Source: Punica granatum
Taxonomy: Eukaryota; Streptophyta; Magnoliopsida; Myrtales; Lythraceae
Direction: 5' to 3'
Length of the DNA stretch: 64,000 bases
Assembly: GCF_007655135.1 (NCBI RefSeq)
Contig: NC_045132.1
Coordinates: 14,260,001-14,324,000 of the forward strand
The notes under the pieces are model-generated. The model ran no database searches. It saw nothing but the letters and a program-made list of their open reading frames with translations, and was not told the origin of the DNA. How positions within the stretch are numbered: position 1 is the first letter of the stretch; every line of letters begins with the position of its first letter. The position numbers and the translations under genes were made by a program. Below, piece by piece: positions 35,737 through 47,910 of the stretch.

Positions 35737-36790
35737 TTGTTGATTTTTACCATGTCACAAGAGAATAATGGAGGAGCTGATTCGAACAGTGGAGAGGCTG
35801 ATCAAGGCATCTTAATCTGGGCGATGCAACAACAATTTGAGTGCATGAATGTGATGTTTGATAAGATTTGTGATTGGTTAGAAAGGCGAGATAAGCGAAT
35901 TGAACAGTTACTAGATGGCTATGATGAAACTTATGGTTCATCCTCTAGTAAATTGAAGTGTGGTTTTTTTTTAATTTATCAAAAAAAAAGTGTGGTTCTT
36001 TTTCGAAGCAAGAAGAGAAAGTAGCTCTGAAGTCAAAACAAGAGAAACCCATGGTCAAGTTTCAACCCAGCAACAAAGATAAAGGTTATATTGCTTCTCA
36101 ATGCCCGAAAAATGATGGTCGGAATGTAACACTTGTGTCGCTTCCACCTCACCAAGTGTATACGAAGCAACTTCAGTTGAAGTCCATTGCTTCCAATTCA
36201 AAGGAAAATGAGAGCGTCACTGAAACATAAAGAGAAAAAGAGTGTGAAGATGAGAAAAAGGAAAGTGAACTGAAGAAGGAAAAAGAGAGAGGTGAAAAGG
36301 AAAAGATTGAGAATTCAGCCATGGTAAGGAAAAAGGAAGATAAATTGAGTTTCATTGCGAAAGAGAAAGGTATCAAGAGTGTGTTTAAGGAAAAATAGGC
36401 TAATGATCTTGCTCTTTAACAAAGAGGCCTATCTTTTTACTACTGACTTGGATTCTTCGTTACCCTATATTACTACGTCTCTTTTGCAGGAATTCAAAGA
36501 TATTTTTCTTGAGCAAATGCCCCTGGGTCAGCCACCAATCAAAAGGTTTGAGCATCAAATTGATGATAATTCATACAAGTTGGATGTTCTAGACTCGAGG
36601 ACGAATCTTTTTCAGGAAAGAGGGAATGATATGATTCAACTGGAGGACCCTTTGCACAAGCATGAGGAAGGATCTCAGGATGATGGGGTCTAGCATGAAG
36701 TCGAGCATTGGGACATGCATGTGCTAGCTCAACCAAATATAAGAGCATAAGCCAAGCGAATCCAACAAATCATGCAAAAGATGTTATTGC
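35737..36790 (+). pseudogene. Ty3/Gypsy gag-pol remnant with internal deletions
   Basis: Gag N-terminus from 35752 (MSQENNGGAD..; QQQFECMNVMFDKICDWLERRDKRIEQL). After a frameshift in an A/T-run comes the last part of a zinc knuckle, GYIASQCPKND. It is followed at once by VTLVSLPPHQVYTKQLQLK and a Lys/Glu-rich linker that normally lie after the protease, so the protease is missing. Then come SLLQEFKDIFLEQMPLGQPPIKRFEHQID, the approach to reverse transcriptase, and directly SRTNLFQERGND and, past a stop, AKRIQQIMQKML, which belong at the very end of pol. RT, RNase H and integrase are therefore deleted. Coding capacity is gone. Confidence 0.75.
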
Positions 36791-36899
36791 ACGTTCTTGG
36801 ATGAGAAGTCGAGCTCTTGAGCGAGATGCATGTGGAACATGAAGCCACTACCGTTAATATCCTAGAAGTCTATCTAGAAGATAATCCAAGTTCAAATGG

Positions 36900-37345
36900 C
36901 TGAATTTGAGCTATTGTTGTAAGCCATAATTAGTTGCTTTCAATAAGTTAGGCTTGTTAAACTTAGGATTTATTTTAGCCAAGACCATTAGCTTATTTAG
37001 GTTAGTAGCTAATATCTCTCTATAAATATGCATGTAGCCTCCATAGAAAAAGATATATCAGTTTTCAATCTATTTTAGAGAGAGATATTTTCCGAACTAT
37101 TCTTCAATAACTTTGTGGATATTGCAAGTATGATAACTTGTAATTCCCGACATTTATACTATTGGTTTCTAACTCTTTATAGCTAGCGGGTCAATATTCC
37201 ATTTTATAATATTAGTTTGTGGCTCTTTATAATTACTGGGTCAATATTCCCTATCCTTAAAACTTCATGGGACGATTACGGATTTGATCTCATTCTATTG
37301 TTGCTGAGTTTCGCTGCAAGTTGGTCAAGGTCTGCATCACAACTG
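36900..37345 (+). repeat. Probable 3' LTR of the Gypsy remnant
   Basis: Directly downstream of the pol end. It has a TATA-like TATAAATATG at 37021-37030, AGAGAGAGATATTTT, a short internal repeat (CTTTATA..GGGTCAATATTCC twice, about 37175-37200 and 37229-37251) and an end near CTGCATCACA. There is no second copy in the window, so the call rests on position and style. Confidence 0.4.
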
Positions 37346-40300
37346 CTTCCCACGAGTTGTGCCCTGAATTATTAATTGCGGAAGTCAAGATCATTTAATA
37401 GCATAATTGCAGATGCACTCTCCATAAAGAAGTCTTCCTGGGAATTTATTACTTGAGCAGCTCTTTGTATAATAGTCCCCAAAAAACTTTGGTCGGTCAT
37501 AATGAAACTGTAGCTCGGCGTAAAAAATGCGAACCATGCTATGCTATATATGCGGCGAACAACAAGCTTAAATTTAATTAATGATAATTAAGTTGCCTCG
37601 AAATATATTTGAAATTTGAAAGTTTCATTCTCCCTCCTTTTTCTTAGTAGAGTAACGGAACCCGACTAAACTGCAAAATAACGGTATAAGAAAGCCCCAA
37701 TGAAATGCCATAAAGGAGTTCGGATAGAAAATGAAAAATATGAAGACTTTGAGGAAACTTTAAAGGCTTTCAGATCAACCAATTAGCACAAGAATTATCA
37801 TACTTAAAAGTGTGATTAACCTAATTTGACACTCCATATAGCCACGCATCAATCTCGCAAGCGACTGAATTCGGTTTGCTCTCACCATGGTCTAGGATTA
37901 AATGACGCACAAGATCCGCTTCCACATTAGCAATGATGCGACGAAGCTCAAGCTCCCAATGTATGTAAAAAACACACAAGTGAATGGCATGTATCGTTAT
38001 TTTTTCAAGCATCATGGGCACTTTCAATAATTCGATTTCACTAACATCCGAAGCCCAGCCAAAGGAATATGTTACTTAAAAAGGAGAAAGGTGCATTTGC
38101 TTTCAACTTTTACAAGAAGGATTTTTCCATAACCCTCTAAGTGGCAATGATTTAAAGTAAGTTTTAATTTGACGCAACTACAATTCACGGTTAGGAGCGT
38201 TATCTTTTAATAGCTGACCCAACTTATACTGACTTAATGGAGACTCGTCGAATTTCAAGATACCAGAGTGTCCGTCCAAAAAAGATGCAGCTATATTACG
38301 TTACAAAACTTTTAATTATCTTTCAAAGTAATGCAAATTTCATGTTAAGTATTTATTACCTTGTCTCCTCGCAACTGGCAAGATATTGACAGGAGGAAAG
38401 ATGAAAAAGGTCTCTGGGCTTTTCCAGAACTATTTTAGCTAAATCCACGACCCAATAAATTAGATGGACAATAACCCCCCTTTGATGAAAGGACATTGAA
38501 TACCAAGTGTGTGTGGCATATGGTAAGCATTGCAGCCGAAGCCGAAAGGCCCAAAACCTTATTTATTTATTTATTTATTCATTAGGATACGGAAATATGA
38601 GAAAGTATGTATATGATATTTTTAATAAGAAGAAAAATCAATCTATATGATATGTTTGAGTTTGTTATATATTAAGATAAGTGTTATAAAATTTGTAGTT
38701 ATACCACGATCACAATATGATTAGTGACTCAAATTGATCATATGATGAGAAAATAGAGAGACAAAAATATGATAGCGAGAGTGAGGTCGTCCGCGACAAA
38801 ACATTTCATTTTTTTTCCATTTTTATTTCTTAAAAATTTTCAAAATAATTTTTTTAGATAAATTATGTGGGCCCAATCAGCCAATCTTTGTACACCGTGG
38901 CACTATTAAGTGCACGTTGGCATTTTCCATTAAAATTAATAGGAAAATTGGCATCATACCAATAGTGATAACGAATCGAAAGTTAGCGTATTTCCATACA
39001 AAGGAAAATAATTCATGCCAAAAATAGAAAAAAAAAATTAAAAGATTCGTGTTTTTTTTTAGTTTACCCTTTTATAAAAAAAAAAACTTTATTAACAATT
39101 AAAAAATCACATTTATAACTGTTTTAACTAATTCGTTTCCATAAAAAATTATAAATTCACCCAATAACCATGTTTTTATTGCTACATCCCCTCTTATATA
39201 GCTCAATAAACTTCCCCTCTCAACAACCCACATTCCCCTAGCATACATCCGCGAGAAAAGAAAAAAAGCTATTGGCCCCAAATAGATGCCCCTTAAGAAG
39301 CCATTTTATTCCTAAAATTTATAAAGTAGTTTTACTTATTTTAGTGATCTATTATGTATGGTATAGTTTATTTTTTATGGTAGATCATTATTAATTTTTA
39401 GAAAAAATTATTATTATTTTGATGTATATTATTTTTATTAATTTTTTATATTACTACACGTAGTGCGTGTATATTTTCATCTGTGCATATGAACAGGAAA
39501 GAAAATACTTAAATAAGCAATTAAATATATAGAAATCATAATAAAGACAATTGAGAAATAACATGTATAGGATAATCCCTGAAATCATATGGAAGAAGGA
39601 GAAAAAAAAAAAAAGGGACGCGTAGCAACATGACATCACCATGGAGCCGTAATGATTGTTTAGTTAATTAAATACTCGCGATCAACTGAAGCACTAAACA
39701 TTAAAAAAAAATACTACACACTTGAACTAAAATATTAAATGTGTCATCATAATAGTTGTAGTCTATCTCTTAGTTCAGTAGTTCTTACTGAGGAATTTTA
39801 TATACGGGACATTTAGACTAACGTGATTCATATAAGATACTTCTTGTGCTGAAAGAATTTACTGGGCACGAAACGCGCAAAAAAAATTGTATTAAAAAAT
39901 TTCTCTTGTTCGAAGCTGTTGAAATAAAGTACAAAAAGACTGATTCAATAGTTTCGCTAAAAAAAATGACAAAAGAGGCAGAAAAATCAACCAGGAAATC
40001 ATAGAATTTCCGTAAATTTCTTATATGAGCTTTTTATATTATAAAATGTGTTGCTATTTGATTGATTGATAACGGATTGACGGTGGAAATAACTCAAGCC
40101 AATCATAAAACCTCGTGAAGATGTGATATATTTGCATATATTCCAGTAAAAGCGATATATAATGCCACAGTTAAAGAAATTACTCTGGTTCGTTTCGTTT
40201 CCATAAACAACTTCCTTCCAGAATTATTATCAAACCAAAAAACAAAGCTGACTTTTCTAAATTCTTTCATCTGTTTGGCCAAAATTCTCTTCTCGAAGAG

Positions 40301-40564
40301 TTACTGCGCAGTTGCAGAAATTCAGGCTTCCCATTTCTACGTGTATTCACCTCAGCAAAGTTCTTGCCTTTGAGCTGGACAAATCACATTCATATATATC
40401 ATTAATTAACAGTTTCCTATTAAACCATTACGGTAAATTTCACGGTTAATCCTAGTTAGTACATTTGTAAAAAACCACCTCTTCATTTTAAAATAGGTCT
40501 AAGTCGGAGATACATAGGGGCCTCTTTGTATATATGAAGACACCAAATGAATCAAATAATGACA
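37346..40564. other. Intergenic, no feature supported
   Basis: AT-rich DNA with poly-A/T runs. No coding frame above about 70 codons and no recognised domain or transposon end. Confidence 0.5.
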
Positions 40565-40790
40565 GCTATCTCACTAGTTGGTGTAGTGATCACTGGTGAG
40601 ACCCCCGGCTAAAGAGCAGGATTTGGGATCTCAAATCCTAGGTCTTATCTTAGGGACACAAGCTGCCTTGCCAATCGCCGCTCATCGACGATTTTAATGA
40701 TGACCGAAAACCTCTTTGATGGAGCTGGTGGCCGTCGTGCTCCCACCCTTAGAATGAGAGTGATCTTGATCATTATTATTTGCTTTCTTT
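40565..40790 (+). mobile_element. SINE-like sequence
   Basis: TAGTTGGTGTAGTGATCACTGG (box A-like, about 40576-40597) is followed by GGCTAAAGAGCAGGATTTGG and GATCTCAAATCCTAGG (box B-like), the order and spacing of tRNA-derived SINE heads. The 3' part is not related to the other SINEs here, and neither an A-run nor a target duplication could be set. Confidence 0.45.
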
Positions 40791-41033
40791 TTTAGATTCT
40801 TTCTTTTATTATCATTTCAAATTAAAGAATATATATATCACGTCAATGAAGATGCGCAACATAGTGTCAAGTAAGCTGCTATTTCTGCAGCCGCTGATGT
40901 TGATTTTGCCAAAGAAGATAGTTTTGGGTTCTTTCCTTTTCCCGTAAGACGTTGTGGGTTCCCCTCAAGTAAATCAGGTCGACCCCTTTTTTGTTTCCGC
41001 TTTAAAGAAAGTGAAGCTTGCTCATTTAATTTA

Positions 41034-41242
41034 ATATCAATTCTCATAACCAATAAAAGTGTTGGTTGAGTGGTAAGTAACTCATCCCCGTAAGGAGGAG
41101 AACGCAAGTTCGAACCCCAAAAAGCGCACTTGTTGGGATAAAGAATAACGTTTAATGCTCGATCTCCCAACTGGATTAGTCAGATCCCACTAGGCTCTGA
41201 ATACCATGGTACACACCGAAAAAAAATATATCAACTCTCATA
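41034..41242 (+). mobile_element. SINE with 15-bp target duplication
   Basis: ATATCAATTCTCATA (41034-41048) and ATATCAACTCTCATA (41228-41242) flank a 179-bp body with one mismatch. Box A is TGGTTGAGTGGTAAG (41063-41077), box B is GTTCGAACCCC (41109-41119), and the body ends in an A-run at about 41219-41226. The 3' part (CCCACTAGGCTCTGAATACC) differs from the 15.4/16.3-kb SINEs, so it is a second family. Confidence 0.88.
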
Positions 41243-41606
41243 CATGACTAAGTTTCCCATGGCAAGCTCCGGTCATATAAAGTTACCTGACTTGAACGAT
41301 TCTTAAATAATCTTATCTCATCACATAGTATTGACCAATTGTTTAAGATGTAGTAATAAATTTTTTTTTTTGGTGAATGATGTAGTAACTTAATGAAGTT
41401 AGAGTTAATCTTGCAGGAATCTTATCCAACTGATCTTCTAGGGCACGAGAGGGACCATAGCCCTTTTTTTATTTTTTTTGGGGGTCAACTTCTTAGCTAT
41501 GAACTTCACTAAGATACAACAAGAAATTACAAAACACCAAAAAGGAATAAACAAAAAAAGAAAAGGCAAAAAACCTAGGAAACTGAGTTACAAAGACAAG
41601 CATAAA

Positions 41607-42904
41607 CTAACGACCGTCAGCGAGAGGGCTGACGGCGGCTTCCTTGCATGGGCTCGGCGGAAGGCTGCTGCTCCTCGAGGACGACGCGATCAGCCGCTGC
41701 GCAAACGACTCGATCCGCTGGCCGTTAGTCTCCGACAGTAGACGCTTCCCGCCAAACGGCAGCGTCTCCACTCCTCTCTCCTTCAACACATCTTCCTCCA
41801 TCCCATTTGCCTGCACAATTGCGCCGTCAGTAACGGAATAAAAAAATTGCTCAGTAAATAATTTCCTCGAATCGATGCCTGCACTGTTCACAAGGTTCGA
41901 AGAACAGCAAAAAATAATAAAAAACAAAATAAAAGACAATCTCATTTAATTACCTGAATCCTAACATAGTCCGTGCGGTTCCAACAGAAAGCGTTGCCCA
42001 ACATCTGGTCCACGGTCTCCGACACTCCGTCAAGCACGATATCCACCACCGACGACGGCGAGCACTCGCCGTCGTGGCGGAGCTTGATGCTCCTGCTGGC
42101 CGGTCCCGTCGGCGGCCCGTTCCCGAGGGACAGCACCAGGAGGTCCTCCACGCCGTTTACGGAGGGGAAGTCGCGCTTGTTGTGGATCACGTGAGTGACG
42201 GCCGCGGCGGTCGGGTTGTTCATGACGAGGCCACCGTCGACGGCCGTGCAGGTGGTCTTCCCGTCGACGGAGGACAGGGCGAACGGCTTGAATCTGCCGG
42301 GGGTGGCGGACGTGGCGCGGCAGACCTTCCAGAGCTCGAAGTCGAAGCTCGGGGACTCGGACGCGTCGGCGCGGGAGAACACGAAGGGGGCGGACGTCTT
42401 GAGGTCGAAGCAAGGGACTAGGAGGGGCCGGCACGTGTCCTTGAGAGTGAGGCTCCGGCCGTCGTCCTGCCGGGTGAAGACTTCCTTGAGGACCTTGTCC
42501 ATGCTCTTGCCGGAGAGTCTGCCTCGGCGGCGGCAGCGGAGGAGGCCGCCGATCCCGACCTTGAAGAGCTCGGAGTTGCGCTCGGCGATCAGGTCGACCG
42601 CGGCCCTGGCGGTGAAGAGGGGTCGGCCGGAGGAGTCGGCGGCGCAGAGCATGGCCGCGAGGACGCCGCCGGTGCCGGTGCCGGTGACGATGTCGAAGAA
42701 ATCGACGAGATTGGCGTGGGGGTCGCCGGTGCGGAGGCGGATCTGGTCCTCGAGGTGGATGAGGGAGGCAGCGGCGACAATGCAGGTGGTGGTACCGCCG
42801 CCGTCGATGCTGAGGACGCGGGTCTTGCGGGAAGAGTCGCAGTGGGAGAGCCACTTGTGCTCGAGCTTCGTGAAGATCTCGAGCGTGACCTTGCTGAGCT
42901 CCAT
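41607..42904 (-). CDS. Patatin-like protein, pPLAIII type (two exons, 384 aa)
   Basis: A lipid acyl hydrolase-like protein. Group III patatin-related phospholipases of plants act on phospho- and galactolipids and affect growth and cell-wall traits (family knowledge). Exon 1 is 42904-41954 (317 codons), exon 2 is 41810-41607, with a GT-AG intron at 41953-41811 in phase 0. The patatin domain starts at about residue 29: oxyanion loop DGGG (34-37), helix, then GTGTG (75-79) where ordinary patatins have GxSxG. The nucleophile position is thus Gly77, as is typical of pPLAIII. The partner motif DGG (223-225, in AVDGGLVMNNP) is present. The C-terminus after about 350 is Ser/Pro-rich. Length fits group III (about 370-390 aa). 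The coding exon is very GC-rich compared with its surroundings, which creates long meaningless frames on both strands. The start is the first in-frame ATG after the CT-rich leader. Confidence 0.93.
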
Positions 42905-42994
42905 TGCCCCGCGCCTCTGTGATCTCTGACTGTCGTCGGTCCGGTCCCCCTTCCCTTCCCTCCTAGTCCTATGATCCTGTCAGAAAGAAGCTAT

Positions 42995-43012
42995 AAGAGA
43001 GAGAGAGAGAGC
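42995..43012. repeat. Pyrimidine microsatellite in the patatin gene leader
   Basis: GA repeat on the plus strand, hence (CT)n in the sense strand, about 90 bases before the start codon. A second GA/CT-rich patch lies at about 43130-43180. Confidence 0.8.
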
Positions 43013-43256
43013 GATGGGTCGTGGCTGGCAGCACCTTCACGATTTGCAGCTGAAGGGAATTAATGGCGGACCGGGAGAGATCAGAATTCAAGGGGGGGAA
43101 TGCAATGCAGCAAACGGAAACGCAGCCACGCGCTCTCTCTCTAAAAACTCACACTCACTTACACTGAAAGAGAGAGAGTGGGGGCAGTGGTTGTTGAAGA
43201 GAGTTAAAAGCGGGAGTGAAGTGACGGGGGTAGGGAGGCCCGTGGGGGTGGGGCAG

Positions 43257-43266
43257 TTATATATAG
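43257..43266 (-). promoter_or_regulatory. TATA box of the patatin gene
   Basis: The minus strand reads CTATATATAA here. With the usual ~30-base spacing, transcription would start near 43230, giving a leader of about 325 bases with CT-rich stretches. The GC-rich DNA around it contrasts with the AT-rich DNA beyond 43,380. Confidence 0.65.
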
Positions 43267-43379
43267 GTGCAAGAGGCTTTTGGCTTTTCTCTTGGCTGCG
43301 TCCTGTCCTGTCCGGCCCTAACTCTCCCCTGAACTTTCATCTTAGACCCTGAACTTTGCTCACTCTTGCAATCTTCTCC

Positions 43380-44242
43380 TCATAGTACCTCCTCTGTTAT
43401 TTTTTTATTTTATTATATGTTCGTATTACTAGTTACTACTACTATTCGGAGTAGCTAAATCACCGGTCTGCATTAGTCACGGTTCAACTCAGAACGTAAT
43501 GAAGTTAAGATACTACGTAGGTGCGGTGTTCGGGGTGGTCATCCTTCTGAATGTTGAAAAAATGGTATGTAATTTTGATTTCTCTCTTGTGCTATTAAGA
43601 TTAGTCAAAATTGTTCAGAATGAAATTGTTTATCATTTGCTCTTCTACTTACAAGGACAAAGGTTGTGGGTATAATACAAGATAGAACAAAATAAAAAAG
43701 GCTATTAGTGAGCATTATTCGAAGTTTTCACCGATAATAATTGAATTTGGGACTTACTTTCTACTAAACTAATTCTCATTCGATGTGCATTTCTTTTATG
43801 ACCTTCTCATTGGGCTGAGCTCTTCGCTTCTCTTAGGAGAAATACATTCTTCTCTTAAGAAAAATATGTTTTTTTTTCCCTAGGTGAAAGGTTATATAGA
43901 TCTCTTTAATGACCCAAGATCAAAGGACCGTCGCATGTTAAATTTCCGACTTTTGCAACAAACATGATGGCCTGCCCCGTGATGTTGTTCCACAACAACT
44001 CTACTGGTGCTAATGTCCGCATCACGTGGTTTAGGCATATTATCACAATGAATAGTACAAAACAAAGCTAGCACGAATGAAACAGGGAGAGTCAATAGAT
44101 CTATAAATTCTCTCGTCGGAACCAAACAGTACCATGCTGTCAAAATGTTTCAGAACGGGCCGGGGCACAAAACATTGGGCTGGGGCTGCCAGCGAATCCT
44201 AAATTAATTTTATATTAGCCCAAATTTATCATTTTTATTGAA
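43380..44242. other. Intergenic, no feature supported
   Basis: AT-rich DNA upstream of the patatin promoter. Nothing recognisable. Confidence 0.5.
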
Positions 44243-44406
44243 AACGATGATGAATCGTAATGTCACACGTTTTGTTTGTTTAATAATCGAAAGGTTTCGG
44301 GTTCGACTCTCGTTGGTGGAGTTACCCATACACCAATATTACTTATTAGAATTTCTATTTCATCGTACTAAACTCATGTACTTCCCTTATAATCGAAAAA
44401 ATTGTG
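44243..44406 (+). mobile_element. Decayed SINE
   Basis: Box B CGGGTTCGACTCTCG (44299-44313) is well kept; box A is blurred. The 3' part TTTCATCGTACTAAACTCATG and the terminal A-run match the 3' part of the SINE at 16346-16509 (TTTCAATGTACTAGATTCATG), so it is the same family. Target duplication not resolved. Confidence 0.6.
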
Positions 44407-47400
44407 ATTTCATTATATTTTATTTTTTTCTAGATGAGATGAGCATCCTCAAGCTCGCTAGTCTAGTTTAATCTCGTTCCAGTATTGGCTTGAAACTGTA
44501 CTTCCGAGTGTCTAATGAATTTCGAGCACGTACAAGTAATGTCCATCTCAAAAGCTCAATTTATTGTTACAGCACATTGTCGTTACTAATTTATTAGTCA
44601 TTTCGGTTTAATTGACTAAACAACAATGGGACGATTATTTTATTGGAATATTAGTCTTTTTTTCTTTTTGTTTTTACTGCGGGGTGGTTGGAGGGAGTTA
44701 CGTGGAAGTGAGGCGCTGCCCCGTGCACGTGCTCCCGAGCAGTGGAGAGTAGAATATTATAACAAGCGTAGCGTACTCATCGACTTAGGGGAAGGGAAGG
44801 CGACAATCCCGGCCTCGCTTCCCCGGCTCGGCGTGCTGCGCTGCTTCCCCCTCCATCCCTTCCTTCCTTCTCATTTATTTATTTTTTATCTTAATGATAT
44901 TCTTTTTTTTTCTTCATTAGATGCGACTGCACTGCTACTGCTAGGCTTCTTTTCTTTTGGTATCACCTGCACAATGCGATTTTTAATATAGACATGTCAT
45001 TTTGCAACGTCAGAAGCAATTTCTTATGAGTGCTAGCGAACGTGCCCGTGATGGATCCAGAATTTGGAATCAAAGGGACAAAGTCTCGAGGAATCGAATA
45101 GGAAAATTCGTTTTTCCCCAACTTTGGAGGGCGAATACGACGAATTTCATTGGAGGCTATTGCCCCTCAGCCCCCATCTTAGTCCACTCCCAGTCATTAG
45201 ATCTTAAAATATACAATCCATTTGTAGTCCCACCGTGTACAGTTTGCGATCATTTATTATATTTTCATTTGTATACTGTCACTACTCTATTAATTGAACT
45301 TCATAATAAAAAAATGTGGTATCCACACTATGCGTGGTTTGATATAATTTTTATTTTCTATTAAGATCCCTACAAATGTCTAATACTTTTCGTAATATTA
45401 AAGTATGTATAAATTATTTTTTGGGTAAATTATATATAAATATTATTTTATAGAGTTAAAAGGTTTTTCTAATGAACAAGAAATAATAAAATTAATAAAT
45501 AAAAATAGAAATGGTAAGTGGAGAGATGCAAAAGATTTACGTGAAAAAAGAGAGTAGAGAAAGGACCAGAGGAAGTTGAAAGTGTTTTTGCGAAAATGGC
45601 TTTTTTTTGTCTTATAAATTGTAAAAATGTCGAATCAATTCTATCTGTTTGCTCTGTAATACACTTGTAATATGTTCCATAATCGACCGCAACGTAGCTA
45701 TTGACGTAGACTTGACAAGGTCATGACACTATCAATTTTGATCATGTGCAAATTTCTTATTAGATGAAATTTAAAATTTGAATGAAAAATAAAAATAAAC
45801 AGATAAACTAAATTATTTTTTAAGAAGAAAGGGAAGGGACCAAATTCCCGCCACCCCTCCCTCCTGCCAACCTCGTCGATCCAATCAGGTCACAGATAGG
45901 GAGGGGTGGCCGAAGGGGGGAGCCCCCCGCCCCCTTCTCCCCGATCTGGTCCTCCCCTCGCCCCTCTCTATATTAAAATAGAGGGAGAAGGGGAGGGAAG
46001 GACCAGATGCGGGAAAAGGAGGGGGCAACCCACCTTCCTAGCAACCTTGCATAGCTGCAAAATAGAGCAATGGAGAGGAAAGGCACCCCAAGATAAGATG
46101 GTGATGTTGTCCTCGTAGTCTGGTCGTTTGTCAATACTTTTCTCCACTCGAGATGAATGGTTTGTAGCACCCATCAAAGCGGCTAGACGCTCGCTAGCCA
46201 ATGCATCTCCAACTTGTGTTCGATTGTCTTACTGTGGGACGTTTTCTCTATATTTTTGTTCAGCTCCTCTTCACCGTGGGTTGAAGAAGCCACTGTTGCA
46301 AGTCGTTTCGTTTGAGCGTGTGCCAACACTGACATACAAATCAGTGCACTGGTGGGCCCTACCAAGCGTGCCGGAAAGTTATTCCGCCTAAAATGTGTAG
46401 TGGGTCAATTTCTGGCACACATGCATGGCAAGATTAGAGAGTCAGGAGTGCCAGGGTGCAGTCCCAAGCAATGGCGAAACTACCAACCGTCCTCACCGGC
46501 TTATAACATAGTGCCACAGTCTTTGGGGTCCATAGGTATAAGCAGCAACTGGATTTCGGTTTGATTATATATTGGATGTGGTCGTATGCATGTTGGAAAT
46601 GTTCAGACGATGAAGTGGTCACAAGGGTTAGACCACCGAAGTTCTCCCAACATGTGCGCAACGTATGCTTGAAAATATGGGGGACATGGCCGGTCAAGTA
46701 GCCGGCGCCAGATATCACAGCTTGGCTGCTAGAAGAAGCGAAAGGTATGGATCGCTCGGCTAAAGCAGTCGAAAGGTAGAAGTTCAGCCCGAAAGCCAAG
46801 ATGAATGTAATTAAAATGTCAGCACCCCATTTTGGCTCACTGGTTCAGGCAATGCCTATCAACAACAATTCAGACTACGACTTGAGCATCGATACAGAAG
46901 AGGGCTCGACGGAGCAGCAAATTGCTATTCATTCTCAAGTTAACAGAAATAGGCGGATGATTTAAGCATACGACAAAAGAACATACAGAATCATCTAGCG
47001 ACATACAGAGCAAAAAGGGAGCCCAGACAACATCCAAACCGGTGTTTTCAGAATACATCGCCGACAGTGTTATTTTATGCTGGTTCGCTCAACCATCAGA
47101 AGATAGTCAATATTGGACTTTAAAAATCCCTTGCAATACCAAACAGATAAAAAGTGTCTTCAAATACATTTCGTAGATCATTTGCTCTATACAGAGCAAT
47201 TTCCACGATACAGAAAACTTTTCAGTGAAAGTCCGAAGATGCCAGTTCACCTGAAAAAAGTTAATTCCCGATGTTAGATACAGTCATATCCCGCAATTCT
47301 ACAGATCACAAGCATTGCTTCAGATTGTCTCTCGGAAGTCACATAGACTCCTCGAATGACTCCCAAGCGACAGAACAAACATACATTTCAACGGAAAACC

Positions 47401-47905
47401 ATATCCGGAGACTAGTCTGATAGAACATCGGCAAACGAAGTTAGCCATGTATTGTCCCGAAAACTACAGCGGACAGACGTAATTGGGCAAATCAGATTTC
47501 AGAAACCCTTTCAGTTTCCCGAATGACCTCCGAAAAGTAGAAAAGATCGTTTTTAATGGAAATTCATAACCGGAAGTCCTTTTCGCGAAAACTTGACGCC
47601 GGATGATTGACCAACCCAGTGCTACTTATCCCGACGCTCAATGTGAAATCCTCAGACGGAATCCCACAATCCATCTAGGCTCTCATAACAGTGCTTTTAG
47701 AGTTTCAGATGCAATTTTTCAATCATTTGGGGTCTGTTCTCAACGAACAGAGATCGCAACGATCTCCGGATCATCCAAGCAACTCATAAAGCATTCTGAG
47801 AAATCCAGCTTCGGACTCCTAGGACGTCTCCGGCTTTACATTTGCAATACCTGCTTAAGGGTCAATTATTTGGTCTGATTGACAATGCACGTCAAAATGA
47901 CCAAC
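44407..47905. other. Intergenic; GC-rich patches, no gene supported
   Basis: GC-rich patches lie at 44680-44860 and 45840-46110. Frames such as 46434-46799 (minus, 121 codons) and 46128-46391 (plus) have no motif that I know and no splice support, so they are not called. A G-box-like GCACGTGC core is at about 44724. Confidence 0.45.
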
Positions 47906-47910
47906 ACGGA

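Noticed and set aside
42030..42929. Long frames of 244 and 274 codons overlapping the patatin gene in other frames and on the other strand
   Set aside because: They arise from the very GC-rich codon usage of the true exon, consist of Arg/Pro/His-rich low-complexity text and have no splice or family support.
46434..46799. 121-codon minus-strand frame
   Set aside because: No domain, signal or splice pattern that I recognise; possibly part of a repeat. Left as unassigned intergenic DNA.
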